Translations under genes and position numbers: made by a program | Shown: in pieces, positions 27,852 to 37,068 of the stretch | Layout: each line of letters begins with the position of its first letter | Numbering within the stretch: the stretch's first letter is position 1 | The notes under the pieces: generated by a model | Told to the model about the DNA's origin: nothing | The model's database searches: none | The model's input: the letters and a program-made list of their open reading frames with translations, nothing else | NCBI GenBank assembly: GCA_938084055.1 | Contig: CALKDK010000028.1 | Coordinates: forward strand, 1 to 43,097 | Length of the DNA stretch: 43,097 nt | Direction: 5' to 3' | Source of the DNA: an uncultured Luminiphilus sp. | GTDB lineage: Bacteria; Pseudomonadota; Gammaproteobacteria; Pseudomonadales; Halieaceae

Positions 27852-28669
27852 TGTTCACTTATATAAACCCTGATGTTCGACGTAAACTCATCGAACGAAA
27901 CAAACTGGTCAGAATTGACCACGACGGCCAACTCATCGACTGCGAAGGCTCCCCACCGGCGGGCCAGCGCAGCCTTAATTTATTGGGCCCCGTTCCCCTG
28001 CCGCTGGCCAGGGGCAGGCGCCATCCCAGCGTTAACTGGTACGCAACCGTTCGCAGTACCGAACTGTCCGAGGTTGAGGGACTGGCCAGCACCCTGCGCG
28101 AGCAGGGTGGGCAGCACCTGTTTTCCCATCTGGCATCGAGCATGGCCGTTAACAGCGTGCTGGTCGTCGGTGACGCTGAAAATTCGCCGGCACCGCTGGT
28201 ACGAGTCCATTCCAACTGCTTGACCGGTGACGTATTTGGTTCCCGGCGGTGTGAGTGCGGGCCCCAGCTGGAGGCCGCCATTGATCGCCTCGCGGAGGAG
28301 CCCGGGGGCGGTTACCTGATTTACATGGCGGGGCATGAGGGCCGGGGAATCGGCCTGTGGGCAAAAGCCGCGACCTACCTGCTTCAGGATGAGGGTGAAG
28401 ATACCTATCAGGCCAATCGCTCTCTGGGATTGCCAGACGACTCCAGGGATTTTAGTGATGCCGCGACCCTGCTCAAATTTTTTGGCCAGCGCCGCCCACT
28501 GCGATTACTCACCAACAACCCAAAGAAGATTGAGGATCTCAAATCCTGCGGGCTGGTCAATATAGAGCAGATCAAACACGTTACCGGGGTCGACGACTGC
28601 AATCTTCGTTATTTGCAGGCAAAACAGGAGTGGGGGCACTCCATTGACGATGACGATCTGGCTCCCTAG
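27851..28669 (+). CDS. ribA: GTP cyclohydrolase II (RibA-like) with N-terminal extension
   Basis: 272 aa against about 196 in E. coli RibA. The cyclohydrolase core is complete: zinc cysteines 123, 134 and 136 in SNCLTGDVFGSRRCECG with the canonical spacing, the catalytic loop GHEGRGIGLWAK, YQANRSLGL, and LLTNNPKKIEDLKSCGL. The first about 90 residues are extra and resemble neither RibB nor anything I can name; they include NWYATVRSTELSEVEGL. It opens GTP to the first riboflavin intermediate if it is a standard RibA. The other riboflavin genes are absent here, and it is translationally coupled to aguA, so a specialised role is possible. Confidence 0.85.
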   Translation: MFTYINPDVRRKLIERNKLVRIDHDGQLIDCEGSPPAGQRSLNLLGPVPLPLARGRRHPSVNWYATVRSTELSEVEGLASTLREQGGQHLFSHLASSMAVNSVLVVGDAENSPAPLVRVHSNCLTGDVFGSRRCECGPQLEAAIDRLAEEPGGGYLIYMAGHEGRGIGLWAKAATYLLQDEGEDTYQANRSLGLPDDSRDFSDAATLLKFFGQRRPLRLLTNNPKKIEDLKSCGLVNIEQIKHVTGVDDCNLRYLQAKQEWGHSIDDDDLAP

Positions 28670-28680
28670 GAGGCTATGGG

Positions 28681-28995
28681 TCAGTTGAGCCACTCGGGTA
28701 GGGGCGCAGCCCCGAGGGATATCTCCAGCGTATTGGCTGACGCAGGGTGCGTGTGCCCAACCATCTCGTCATAGGCACTGCGCTGGCGCAGGAAGATCTC
28801 ACAGTCCGCAACCGCTTTCAGTACCCGCTTCATCTCCAGCAGGTTATGACGCTTCAAAAGGCCTCTGCTGTCCTCGGCAATCACATGCTCCTCACCGCCG
28901 ATACTTGCATGGGCTATGTAGAGGCTGAGATCGACCGACTCCACAATGAAGCGGTCTATCTGCTGCCTCTTCAGATCCTTGAGATAGATTTTCAC
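28681..28995 (-). CDS. DUF6482 family protein
   Basis: 104 aa, soluble. Sequence runs MKIYLKDLKRQQIDRFIVES, LYIAHASIGGEEHVIAED, LLKRHNLLEMKRVL, HTHPASANTLEISL. The layout (short beta-rich domain, then a polar tail with a TS/H-rich C-terminus) fits DUF6482, a small family of gammaproteobacteria of unknown role; I hold this assignment with moderate confidence. GTG start at 28995 with AAGGTAA upstream. It ends 11 bases from the convergent ribA stop. Confidence 0.65.
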   Translation of the reverse strand: MKIYLKDLKRQQIDRFIVESVDLSLYIAHASIGGEEHVIAEDSRGLLKRHNLLEMKRVLKAVADCEIFLRQRSAYDEMVGHTHPASANTLEISLGAAPLPEWLN

Positions 28996-29128
28996 GCAGC
29001 GCCGTTACCTTGGAAGACGCTTATACCTTACGCCAGGCACACATCCAAAGTCCCGTGGCGTTCGCTATTTGTCCAGTGCAATTAGGGTTTACAGACCGTT
29101 TGTCAGCGCGGCGTGTGGTCGCCCGCCC

Positions 29129-29149
29129 CGCCCTACGGGGCAGGGAGCT
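29129..29149. other. Short GC hairpin upstream of cho
   Basis: Near-perfect GCCCC/GGGGC arms around GCCCTAC in the 232-base gap between the DUF6482 and cho genes. There is no T run on either strand. No LexA-type CTGT-N8-ACAG box was found in this gap, although cho is SOS-controlled in E. coli. Nothing else recognisable. Confidence 0.3.
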
Positions 29150-29227
29150 GTAGCGAAATAACCAAGCCACCCCTACAAAATATGGACGGATGCAGCGCAT
29201 CGATAGCTGAACCGTGATGATGCAACC

Positions 29228-30151
29228 ATGGCCAATGAATTGAACAATATTGCCGTGACGGCTGCAGGGAAAGAGCTGGAGGCACTGCCGCGATATAGCG
29301 GTGTCTACCGCTTTTTTGACGCCAGCGATGTGCTTTTGTACATCGGTAAAAGCGTCGATATTCGTGCGCGGATACAGGCCCACTTTCAGGAGGGTCGGAA
29401 GCCCGGCAGGCATCAGCGCATTATGGGCCAGGTCGAACGCATAGACTGTCAGCCGACCGCCGGGGAGGTGGGCGCATTACTCATGGAAAATAACGCCATC
29501 AAAAGTGAGGCCCCCCTCTATAACAGGCGACAGCGGCGTGTCAGGAAGTTGTGGACCATCCATCTGTGCCGTGCGGGCAATGGGTTTTTGCAGCCGACTG
29601 CCGCAGATTTTATGCTGGATTCTGACCGAGCGGTCGATAGCTATGGCCTTTACCACAACAAACGACATATCGATGCCACGCTGCGGCGCCATGCCCGTGA
29701 TCACGGCCTGTGCTTGCGCTGCCTGGGTCTGGATCGAGGTCGTGGCCCCTGCTTTCAGTACCAATTGGGCCGTTGCGACGGCGCCTGTGCGGGTGAAGAA
29801 AGCGGCGAGGAGCACAACGCACGATTACTCTCCGTACTGGATCGGGACCGTATTGCCGCATGGCCATTTACCGGGCCGCTCGCTCTCCTTGAACGCAACA
29901 CGACGCCGCTAACGGGCCAACCGGGACAGCAGTACCACCTGGTTGACCACTGGTCCTACCTTGGCACTTTTCCCTCGCTGCATGGTGTACAGAAGCGGCT
30001 TGGACTGGGGGGCACCCGATGCTTCGATCGGGATGGCTACCGCCTGCTGCTCGCCGCACTGGGTAAAGGGCGCCTAGAGGTTCTCGATGCGCAATCAGGA
30101 GCCGCCTTGGCTAATCCGATCCTGGGACTGGACCGGCGCTCATGGGCTTGA
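29228..30151 (+). CDS. cho: Excinuclease Cho (UvrC-like GIY-YIG nuclease)
   Basis: 307 aa, close to E. coli Cho (295). N-terminal GIY-YIG nuclease: GVYRFF (25-30), [15 protein letters not shown] (Tyr38, Gly40, Arg46), and Glu87 in [16 protein letters not shown], the catalytic glutamate of the UvrC/Cho fold. The rest contains a Cys-bearing segment ([25 protein letters not shown]) as in UvrC/Cho. Cho makes the 3' incision in nucleotide excision repair at lesions UvrC handles poorly. The stop lies 10 bases inside the photolyase gene, so two DNA-repair genes form one unit. Confidence 0.9.
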   Translation: MANELNNIAVTAAGKELEALPRYSGVYRFFDASDVLLYIGKSVDIRARIQAHFQEGRKPGRHQRIMGQVERIDCQPTAGEVGALLMENNAIKSEAPLYNRRQRRVRKLWTIHLCRAGNGFLQPTAADFMLDSDRAVDSYGLYHNKRHIDATLRRHARDHGLCLRCLGLDRGRGPCFQYQLGRCDGACAGEESGEEHNARLLSVLDRDRIAAWPFTGPLALLERNTTPLTGQPGQQYHLVDHWSYLGTFPSLHGVQKRLGLGGTRCFDRDGYRLLLAALGKGRLEVLDAQSGAALANPILGLDRRSWA

Positions 30152-31614
30152 ATGTTGTCTGGTTCAAGCGTGACTTGCGGCTTACTGACCATGAACCCCT
30201 TGCAGCCGCACTTGCACTTAAAAAACCTTTACTCCTGATCTACATCCTTGAACCCGATCTTGTTGAAAACGCCCATTACAGGCGTCGGCACTGGCACTTT
30301 GTCGCCCAGTCCCTGGCCGATCTGAATGCACAGTTGCAACCGCAAGGATCGCGATTATGGGTACTTGAGGGGGAGCCCACCGCCCTTTTTAGCGCGCTCA
30401 ATCGGGCTCTCAAGGTCGAGCGAATCCTGAGCTACGAGGAGACCGGACTCGAGGTCACTTATGCCCGTGATCGTCGCATGCAGCACTGGGCGCGCACAGA
30501 GGGATGTAACTGGCAGGAGTTTCCCAGCAACGGGGTGCAGCGCGGCCGACAGAATCGGCGTGGCTGGAACGCCCGTTGGTCCAGAATGATGTCAGGAGAT
30601 TGCGGCCAAACTGATCTACACCTGCTGGGAACACTCACGGTGCCACTTCCCGATGCCCTGGGAGGCACGGTGTCTCAACGCATGGGCGGCTGGGAAACAC
30701 GGCATCCCGATTTTCAGGTCGGTGGTGAATGTGCTGCGCAGGCAACGCTTGCGGATTTCCTGGCACATCGAGCCGGTGCTTATCAGCGGCAGATTTCCAA
30801 GCCCGAGGGCAGTCGTCATCACTGTTCACGTCTCTCGCCTTACCTCGCCTGGGGCAATCTCTCTATTCGCCAGGTCAGCCAGGCGCTGGAGGAGCGACAG
30901 TTACAGGGGGCTTGGCGTCAGCCGTTGGCCGCCTTCGGGTCTCGCCTGCATTGGCACTGTCACTTTATCCAAAAGTTCGAAAGTGAGTGCCGCATGGAGT
31001 TTGAGCATGTCAATACCGGCTTTTTCGCCCACCCCCGGGATCACAATGAACGGTTCGTGGAGGCCTGGAGTGAAGGCAAAACCGGCTTTCCCTATATCGA
31101 TGCCTGCATGCGCTGCCTTCAGGCCACAGGCTATTTACATTTTCGGGGCAGGGCCATGCTGGTCAGCTTCCTGACGCACCATCTCTGGCAGGACTGGCGC
31201 CTGGGAGTGGTGCATCTGGGTTCACTGTTTTTGGACTTTGAGCCGGGCATTCACTACGCGCAAATGCAAATGCAGGCGGGTGTCACAGGAATCAATACCA
31301 TCCGCATCTACAATCCTGTCAAACAAAGCCTGGAGCATGACCCCGAGGCCCTGTTTATCCGCCGGTGGCTTCCAGAGCTGGCCGAGTTACCCACTCCACT
31401 GGTGCATCAACCATGGCTAAGGTCTCCCCTCGAACATATGCTGCACCCCGTGGATTATCCAGACCCCCTGATCGACCTCACCAACAGCTATCGGAGGGCA
31501 AGAGATACACTTTGGAGTCAAAAATCTGACCCGCAAGTGCGGCGGGAACGGGAACGGATTTTGTCACGCCATGTAGAACGTCGCCATACGGCGCACTATG
31601 AAGACCGTGACTAA
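30142..31614 (+). CDS. Photolyase/cryptochrome family flavoprotein, atypical clade
   Basis: 490 aa. N-terminal Rossmann photolyase domain ([16 protein letters not shown]) and C-terminal FAD-binding helical domain ([53 protein letters not shown] in parts, [14 protein letters not shown]). Around the flavin, the E. coli class I strip with Asn378 and Trp382 (NNGGWQW) is replaced by HYAQMQMQ, followed by [14 protein letters not shown]. By hand alignment the last Trp of the electron chain and the N5-proximal Asn are both substituted. It belongs to a bacterial photolyase-like group with this MQ-rich motif. It may still repair UV lesions or act as a sensor; I therefore give no phr symbol. Overlaps cho by 10 bases. 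Confidence 0.88.
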   Translation: MGLNVVWFKRDLRLTDHEPLAAALALKKPLLLIYILEPDLVENAHYRRRHWHFVAQSLADLNAQLQPQGSRLWVLEGEPTALFSALNRALKVERILSYEETGLEVTYARDRRMQHWARTEGCNWQEFPSNGVQRGRQNRRGWNARWSRMMSGDCGQTDLHLLGTLTVPLPDALGGTVSQRMGGWETRHPDFQVGGECAAQATLADFLAHRAGAYQRQISKPEGSRHHCSRLSPYLAWGNLSIRQVSQALEERQLQGAWRQPLAAFGSRLHWHCHFIQKFESECRMEFEHVNTGFFAHPRDHNERFVEAWSEGKTGFPYIDACMRCLQATGYLHFRGRAMLVSFLTHHLWQDWRLGVVHLGSLFLDFEPGIHYAQMQMQAGVTGINTIRIYNPVKQSLEHDPEALFIRRWLPELAELPTPLVHQPWLRSPLEHMLHPVDYPDPLIDLTNSYRRARDTLWSQKSDPQVRRERERILSRHVERRHTAHYEDRD

Positions 31615-31661
31615 GCCCGCCGAAGCTTTGCTATGCTGTAGGAAATACTGGGGGTCTAACT

Positions 31662-33389
31662 ATGATTTTAATAATTTACGTCGTTGGCGGCTTGATTGCG
31701 CTAATCGTGCTTGCCTTGGTTTTTCTACCGGCACTCATAGACGAGCAGGCCGTCATCGAGCTGGCACAGCAGCAGGTGCGCCAGGCGACCGGCGGGGAGC
31801 TGAGCGTTGCGGGAGATCTCGATCTCAACCTCTTCCCCGAGTTTAAGCTAAATCTGGGCGCCACCACCATCGACCTGCCACCCCAGGGCGCTGGCGGGTC
31901 AAGGCTCGTCGCGACAGCGCAGGAGGTTGATATTGGCCTAGCGCCCCTCGCCCTGCTCAGCGGTGCCGATGAAGTTGGCGATATCCGCCTGACCGGGGCT
32001 GACGTCAAAATCTTTGATAACTCCGATGTACTCCAGACGCAGGTTACCCTCAGCCAACTCAGCGTAGAGGGGCTGAATATTGCCGATCAACCCATGGTGC
32101 TGAGGGGCGGTATCACTGTGTCGGGTGACAGCGACTCAGAACCACTGGTGATCGATTTTGACGGTACAGTGCGGGTTCCCAAAAGCCTTGATCGCGTCAC
32201 CCTGGTAGGCCTCGACACCCGCATTACCGGCGCCCTCAGTGAGCCCGTCAGCACCGAACTCTCGGGCATAGCAAATTTATCACCACTCAACGCTGACCTG
32301 GATCTCACCGTCAACACTCCTGGGGGTGCCATAGAGGGTGATCTGATCTATAGCGACAGTGGCAGTCCTCAAATTGACCTTGATTTCCGCAGTGAGCGAC
32401 TCGACCTGGATCGACTTCAATCGGCCAGCACAGAACGAGGCAGCGAGGAAACAGACGAGGCTTCAGGCACCCCTGAAGCCATCGTGGCAGCGCCTGCCCA
32501 GGCTCCCCCTCTCCCCCTCCCTGTCGGACCCCTTCGTGATCTCGACCTGCGGTTGAAGATCAGTGCAGGAGAGCTGGTAAGTGCTGGGCAGACGGTTGGA
32601 AACGCCCAGTTGCTTGTGCGCGTGGTTGATGGAATTACCACGCTTGAGTACCTGCGAGGTGTGCTGCACGAGGGACAACTCGACGCACGAATGACTGTTG
32701 ATGTGCGGGAACCCACCGTCAAGGTTGCGCTGACCGGCGGTCTCAAGGGTGTGGAAATGAATAGCCTGCTAACCAGCATTGGCAAGAGCGAAACGGCCGC
32801 AGGCTACGTCGACATGGACTGGGATATCGACACGAGAGGTGAGACGGCCATGGCCCTTCAAACCGGTCTCGATGGAGACCTCAACGTTCAGGGCCGTAAC
32901 GTGGAGATAACCAGCGTTTCTGCCCAGAAGCTAATTTGTTCAGCCATTGCCCAGATCCAACAGACCACCCTGAGCAACGACATGCCCGCAACCACCAAAA
33001 TATCGGCCCTTAGTGCTCGGGTGCGATTTGTAGATGGACAGGCGCAATTGTCACCCCTGAATTTGGGGACCCAGGGGATAGCACTGAGTGGCGATGGTGC
33101 GGCCAGTCTTGAAACACTCGACTTTGCCGCCACCCTCAAAGCGCAGGTAAACGACGAGTTGGAAGCGCTGGATAAAGCCTGCCGGGTAGACGAGCGCTAC
33201 GCCGGGCTGGACTTACCCGTAAACTGTGCGGGAAATCTGACGGATGAAACAGGGAACCTGTGTCGCGTTGACGTCGAGGACATAGCCCGCCAGTTGCTGG
33301 AGCGCGAAGCGCGCTCCAAGCTGGAGGCGGAAGCCAGCAAGCTGGGTGAAAAAGCTGGAAATGCCTTGAAAAAGCTATTCGGCAATTGA
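31662..33389 (+). CDS. AsmA family protein
   Basis: 575 aa. One N-terminal membrane helix (IIYVVGGLIALIVLALVFLPALI), then a long periplasmic region. The AsmA N-terminal pattern is present (VRQATGGELSVAGDLDLNLFPEFKLNLGATTIDLP), as is the C-terminal AsmA_2-type region (LNTQGIALSGDGAASLETLDFAA, then KACRVDERYAGLDLPVNCAGNL). AsmA proteins are inner-membrane anchored, bridge-like and implicated in phospholipid transport and outer-membrane assembly. An acidic low-complexity stretch then a Pro/Ala linker at about 250-290 separates the two parts. The C-terminus is Lys/Glu-rich coil. The stop overlaps the next gene's TTG start. Confidence 0.88.
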   Translation: MILIIYVVGGLIALIVLALVFLPALIDEQAVIELAQQQVRQATGGELSVAGDLDLNLFPEFKLNLGATTIDLPPQGAGGSRLVATAQEVDIGLAPLALLSGADEVGDIRLTGADVKIFDNSDVLQTQVTLSQLSVEGLNIADQPMVLRGGITVSGDSDSEPLVIDFDGTVRVPKSLDRVTLVGLDTRITGALSEPVSTELSGIANLSPLNADLDLTVNTPGGAIEGDLIYSDSGSPQIDLDFRSERLDLDRLQSASTERGSEETDEASGTPEAIVAAPAQAPPLPLPVGPLRDLDLRLKISAGELVSAGQTVGNAQLLVRVVDGITTLEYLRGVLHEGQLDARMTVDVREPTVKVALTGGLKGVEMNSLLTSIGKSETAAGYVDMDWDIDTRGETAMALQTGLDGDLNVQGRNVEITSVSAQKLICSAIAQIQQTTLSNDMPATTKISALSARVRFVDGQAQLSPLNLGTQGIALSGDGAASLETLDFAATLKAQVNDELEALDKACRVDERYAGLDLPVNCAGNLTDETGNLCRVDVEDIARQLLEREARSKLEAEASKLGEKAGNALKKLFGN

Positions 33390-34891
33390 GTGTTGACGGC
33401 ACCTTGAACCAACCAGCGGATTTTGAGCACAGCTACAGCGAGCTGGGGCAGAGCTACGTGGTGCCAACATCGGCAACGCCCGTCAGCTCGCCCCGCTGGA
33501 TAGCATGGAACACTGCGTTGGCTCAGGAACTGCAGTGGCCGCAACCCTGGAGCCATAGTGACGAGGCCCTCGCTGCTCTGGCGGGTAATGGCCAATTTGA
33601 AAGCTCCCGACCGGGGGCGTCGGTCTATGCCGGACACCAGTTTGGCAGCTTCAACCCGCAGCTCGGGGACGGTCGTGCCCTCCTGCTGGGCGAATGGCGA
33701 AATTCCCAGGGCGGTCTCTGCGACATCCAGCTCAAAGGGGCGGGTCCAACACCCTATTCGCGGGGCGGGGACGGACGTTCCCCTGTGGGTCCGGTGGTCC
33801 GGGAATATTTAATGAGTGAAGCCATGCATGCTCTTGGGGTACCAACCTCGAGGGCGCTCGCTGCAATTGCAACGGGCGATCCTGTGTACCGACAGCAGCG
33901 GGAGCCGGGTGCGGTTCTGACCCGGGTAGCCAGTAGTCATTTACGTATTGGTACGGTTCAGTTTTTTGCAATGACGCGTCGGGGTGAGGGACTCGATGAA
34001 TTGGTAACATACGCCACCGAAAGACACTACAAAGCAGCGCTGGACACAGCCAGGGCGCAAGACCCAAAAATAACCTGCGCCCAGGTACTTCTCGATGAAG
34101 TCAGCAAAGCGTTAGCTGCCCTGGTCGCCCGATGGCAGGGCATTGGCTTCATCCATGGGGTACTCAATACCGATAACATGCTGCTGTGCGGGCAGACCGT
34201 GGACTACGGTCCCTGCGCTTTCATGGACAGATTTTCTGCGGGTCGGGTATTTAGCAGTATCGATAGTGGCGGACGATACGCATTTGGCAATCAGCCCGGG
34301 ATCGTCCATTGGAATCTCAGTGTGCTGGCCCAGTGTCTGCTGCCCCTGATACACACCGATGAACACACCGCGCTGAGCTTGGCCCAGGGTAGTGTGGATC
34401 GTTTTCCCGAGCGTTTTAGCGCTGTTTATGCCGCGCTTCTCGCTGCCAAATTTGGCCTCGAAGCCATGCGCGAAGATGACAAGCCGCTGATAGAGCAATT
34501 CTTTCAACAACTTGAGCAGGACGACCTCGACTTCACCCTCGCCTTCCGTTGGCTTACGGAGGTCGCCAACGAGACCACCGGGGCGTCGCCCATTACCGAA
34601 CTTTTTAATCCTAGTGACGGGCTGCGGGACTGGTCTGACCAATGGTCACAGCGGCGTCAGGCCTCATCGACCGAAAGTGCGGCACGGATGCAGGGTGTGA
34701 ACCCCGTAGTGGTACCCCGCAACCATTTGGTAGCCCAAGCCATTGATGCGGCAGAAAATGAGGACTACGGACGACTGAAGGTCCTGAATGACCGCTGGCG
34801 CAGTCCCTTTACATGGCTGGCCGGTGATCTGGAATTTGCTGCTCCACCCACGGCCGATGAAGAAATTCACAGGACCTTTTGTGGCACCTGA
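33386..34891 (+). CDS. selO: Protein adenylyltransferase SelO (YdiU)
   Basis: 501 aa. A pseudokinase-fold enzyme that transfers AMP to protein Ser/Thr/Tyr, tied to oxidative stress control. Landmarks: YAGHQFGSFNPQLGDGRALLLGE, the nucleotide loop LKGAGPTPYSRGGDGRSPVG, MSEAMHALGVPTSRAL, the catalytic HGVLNTDNML and the metal-binding DYGPCAFMD. The bacterial form lacks the selenocysteine of animal SelO. The start is the TTG at 33386, overlapping the AsmA stop and with a weak ribosome site; TTG at 33404 is an alternative. Confidence 0.93.
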   Translation: MSVDGTLNQPADFEHSYSELGQSYVVPTSATPVSSPRWIAWNTALAQELQWPQPWSHSDEALAALAGNGQFESSRPGASVYAGHQFGSFNPQLGDGRALLLGEWRNSQGGLCDIQLKGAGPTPYSRGGDGRSPVGPVVREYLMSEAMHALGVPTSRALAAIATGDPVYRQQREPGAVLTRVASSHLRIGTVQFFAMTRRGEGLDELVTYATERHYKAALDTARAQDPKITCAQVLLDEVSKALAALVARWQGIGFIHGVLNTDNMLLCGQTVDYGPCAFMDRFSAGRVFSSIDSGGRYAFGNQPGIVHWNLSVLAQCLLPLIHTDEHTALSLAQGSVDRFPERFSAVYAALLAAKFGLEAMREDDKPLIEQFFQQLEQDDLDFTLAFRWLTEVANETTGASPITELFNPSDGLRDWSDQWSQRRQASSTESAARMQGVNPVVVPRNHLVAQAIDAAENEDYGRLKVLNDRWRSPFTWLAGDLEFAAPPTADEEIHRTFCGT

Positions 34892-34933
34892 TGTGCACAG
34901 CGTATAATCGAGCAAACCCCTGAGATCCCACCC

Positions 34934-36604
34934 ATGCCGTTTTCATTTTTTGGCAAGACCCTGAGTGGCCCATTCACGATTCCATCGGGGATCGTGACGA
35001 CTGCCCCCAGCATAATTCAGCGGGTATGCCGCGATATCCCCCAAATTGGCGTGATCACAACAAAAAGTATTGGCCTAGAAGGTCGCCTGGGCTACCGAGA
35101 GCCTGTCTACAGCCAGTTCGCGCCCGGTTGCTTCGTCAATGCCGTAGGACTCACCAATCCAGGCGCACAGACATCGCTGGAGAACCTCCGCCAGCTGAGC
35201 CTACCCAAGGATCGCTTCCTTCTCGTGTCGATCTTCGGCGGCAGCGTGGACGAGTTTGTCGCCGTAGCTAAAATACTGGAACCGGTCGCCGACGGGTTTG
35301 AACTGAACCTCTCCTGTCCCCATGCCAGCGGCTATGGCATGGCCATGGGCCAGGACCCCGAGATTGTGCGTCGGATTGTGGGGGCGGTGAAACAGGCAGT
35401 AAACAAACCCGTCATTCCCAAACTAACTCCCAACGTGGCAAACATGGCGGAAATTGGCCGCGCCGCCCTGGAGGCTGGAGCAGATGCCCTCTGTGCCATC
35501 AACACGGTGGGGCCCGGTTACACCGAGTCCCACAATATGCCCGTGCTGAGTCACGGGGTGGGGGGCATGTCGGGCAAGGGAGTTCTCCCCACTGCCCTCA
35601 AATGCATCCGGGAACTGCGGGAACTGACGGATAAACCCATTATCGGCTGCGGTGGGATATCGAGTGCCGCCGATGTTGAGGCAGCCCAACACGCTGGAGC
35701 GACAATAGTCGGAGTGGGGTCGGCACTATCGGGGATGGATACCGATGATCTCGGGCGTTACTTTGAAAGCCTTGAGCAGGATCTGCAAAACCAAACAAGC
35801 CACGCGGAGACCCAGGTTCGCTATGAACTTGATATGGCATTCCGACCCATCAATGTTGTCGCCAACGAGGCCGTGAGTGATGACATCGCCGTGGTGACCT
35901 TTGCAGAAAAGGTCAATGTTCAGGCTGGTGAGTACGTGTTTATATGGATTCCAGGCGTGGGGGAAAAGCCCTTTTCATGCCTCACCGACGATCCGCTGCG
36001 CCTGGCCGTTATAAGCGTCGGTCTTTTCACTGACGCCTGTTACAGACTGAAGCCAGGCGATACCGTTTATGTGCGCGGCCCCTACGGCAGACCGGTTATG
36101 CCCCCCGATGATGCGGACATCATCTGCGTAGCCGGGGGCACTGGATTGGCAGCGGTATATCAAATCGCCCGTGATTTCGGCAGTGAAGCGCGCCCCGCAC
36201 ACATATTTGCGGGAGCGCGCAGCAGTGCCCGTCTGTACTTTATTGACGACTGCCGCGCTGTTGCCAACGTGAGTACCGCTACCGATGACGGCTCTTCGGG
36301 GTTTCAGGGTCGCGTTACAGACGCGCTGGCGGCACACCTCGCAACCCTTGGCCCCGAGGCGTTGGATAATCTGTGGTTTTACAACTGCGGCCCGGCGCCC
36401 ATGATTCACGCCGCAGAAAAAGTTCAGCGACAATATTGCCGTGCTGACCAGATATACAGTGCAATTGACTACACCACCAAGTGCGGCGTCGGTATCTGCG
36501 GGGCTTGCGCCTCCCCTGATGGCCGCAGAATTTGTATTGACGGCCCGTTTATATCCGATGAATCCGCCCAGTCTCCGGGGTCAGGCCAGCCAGAGAGTGA
36601 GTAG
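34934..36604 (+). CDS. Dihydroorotate dehydrogenase (class 1B-like) fused to PyrK-like electron transfer subunit
   Basis: 556 aa in a single frame. Residues 1 to about 300 form an FMN barrel of the PyrD/PreA group: NAVGLTNPG, Cys128 in ELNLSCPHASGYG, GQDPEIV, KLTPNVANM, INTVGPG, and CGGISSAADVEAAQHAGA. About 310-545 form a PyrK-like reductase: FAD site in GEKPFSCLTDDP, NAD site in CVAGGTGLAAVYQIA, and a 2Fe-2S set Cys517, 522, 525 and 534 (CGVGICGAC...C). The class 1B enzyme normally needs separate PyrD and PyrK subunits to pass electrons to NAD+. SCPH, instead of the SCPN of standard dihydroorotate dehydrogenases, recalls PreA, so the substrate (dihydroorotate or another dihydropyrimidine) is open. 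Most gammaproteobacteria use quinone-linked class 2 PyrD. Confidence 0.88.
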   Translation: MPFSFFGKTLSGPFTIPSGIVTTAPSIIQRVCRDIPQIGVITTKSIGLEGRLGYREPVYSQFAPGCFVNAVGLTNPGAQTSLENLRQLSLPKDRFLLVSIFGGSVDEFVAVAKILEPVADGFELNLSCPHASGYGMAMGQDPEIVRRIVGAVKQAVNKPVIPKLTPNVANMAEIGRAALEAGADALCAINTVGPGYTESHNMPVLSHGVGGMSGKGVLPTALKCIRELRELTDKPIIGCGGISSAADVEAAQHAGATIVGVGSALSGMDTDDLGRYFESLEQDLQNQTSHAETQVRYELDMAFRPINVVANEAVSDDIAVVTFAEKVNVQAGEYVFIWIPGVGEKPFSCLTDDPLRLAVISVGLFTDACYRLKPGDTVYVRGPYGRPVMPPDDADIICVAGGTGLAAVYQIARDFGSEARPAHIFAGARSSARLYFIDDCRAVANVSTATDDGSSGFQGRVTDALAAHLATLGPEALDNLWFYNCGPAPMIHAAEKVQRQYCRADQIYSAIDYTTKCGVGICGACASPDGRRICIDGPFISDESAQSPGSGQPESE

Positions 36605-36718
36605 AACACCTAGAAGCAGACCCTTTAAAAAAGCAACCCACAGCAACTGATAGTTATCGAGCGCCAGGCGGCTCTGCCAACTTTCTGTTTGTTTTCGATG
36701 CCAAGCCCAAAAACCCAT
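36581..36718 (-). CDS. Small single-pass membrane protein (45 aa)
   Basis: A 45-aa frame starting MGFWAWHRKQTESWQSRLAL, with one C-terminal membrane helix (LLWVAFLKGLLLGVLLTLWL) ending the protein. A GGGAGG ribosome site lies 8 bases before the ATG at 36718. The charged N-terminus would stay in the cytoplasm. The 3' end overlaps the end of the convergent PyrD-PyrK gene by 24 bases. I do not recognise the family; the ribosome site and clean amphipathic/hydrophobic layout make it a likely real gene that automatic annotation could miss. Confidence 0.6.
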   Translation of the reverse strand: MGFWAWHRKQTESWQSRLALDNYQLLWVAFLKGLLLGVLLTLWLA

Positions 36719-37068
36719 GGTAACGCCTCCCTACCAACATTCCGCTTCACGCTAACGCGTGTTACTCCGGATGTGTAGTATTTTTGAACATCGTGTTGTG
36801 GCGACAATTGCCCAAGCTCACCCACCGATAAAACCCGGTTACCCAGTAACAGAGTGCGCAGCCGTTTTCTCAACCAGGGATACGCAGGGTTCACTGCGTT
36901 CATTGAATACCAGTGCGCGCTGGGCTATCACAGCCTCTGCGCAACATTCCAGTCAACAACTGCGCACGGCGCCTCGGCAAGGCTGACACCCGTTAGAGTG
37001 CGAGCGCCCGCTCACCGCGACCCGGCTCCCTATGGTACGGATAAGACGAGCGCCATTGCACATGTACC
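36719..37068. other. Intergenic region before the csoR operon
   Basis: About 350 bases between the small membrane protein gene and the csoR operator. Small dyads occur: CACGC-TAAC-GCGTG (36748-36761) and GTTAC-CCA-GTAAC near 36840. Open frames on the plus strand here lack ribosome sites and look like chance. No RNA gene, repeat or terminator is recognised. Confidence 0.4.

Noticed and set aside
28747-29085. 112-codon plus-strand frame opposite DUF6482
   Set aside because: Antisense to a gene with a ribosome site and better protein character, and no family likeness.
29060-29227. Possible LexA box upstream of cho
   Set aside because: No CTGT-N8-ACAG dyad could be found, so SOS control is not supported here.
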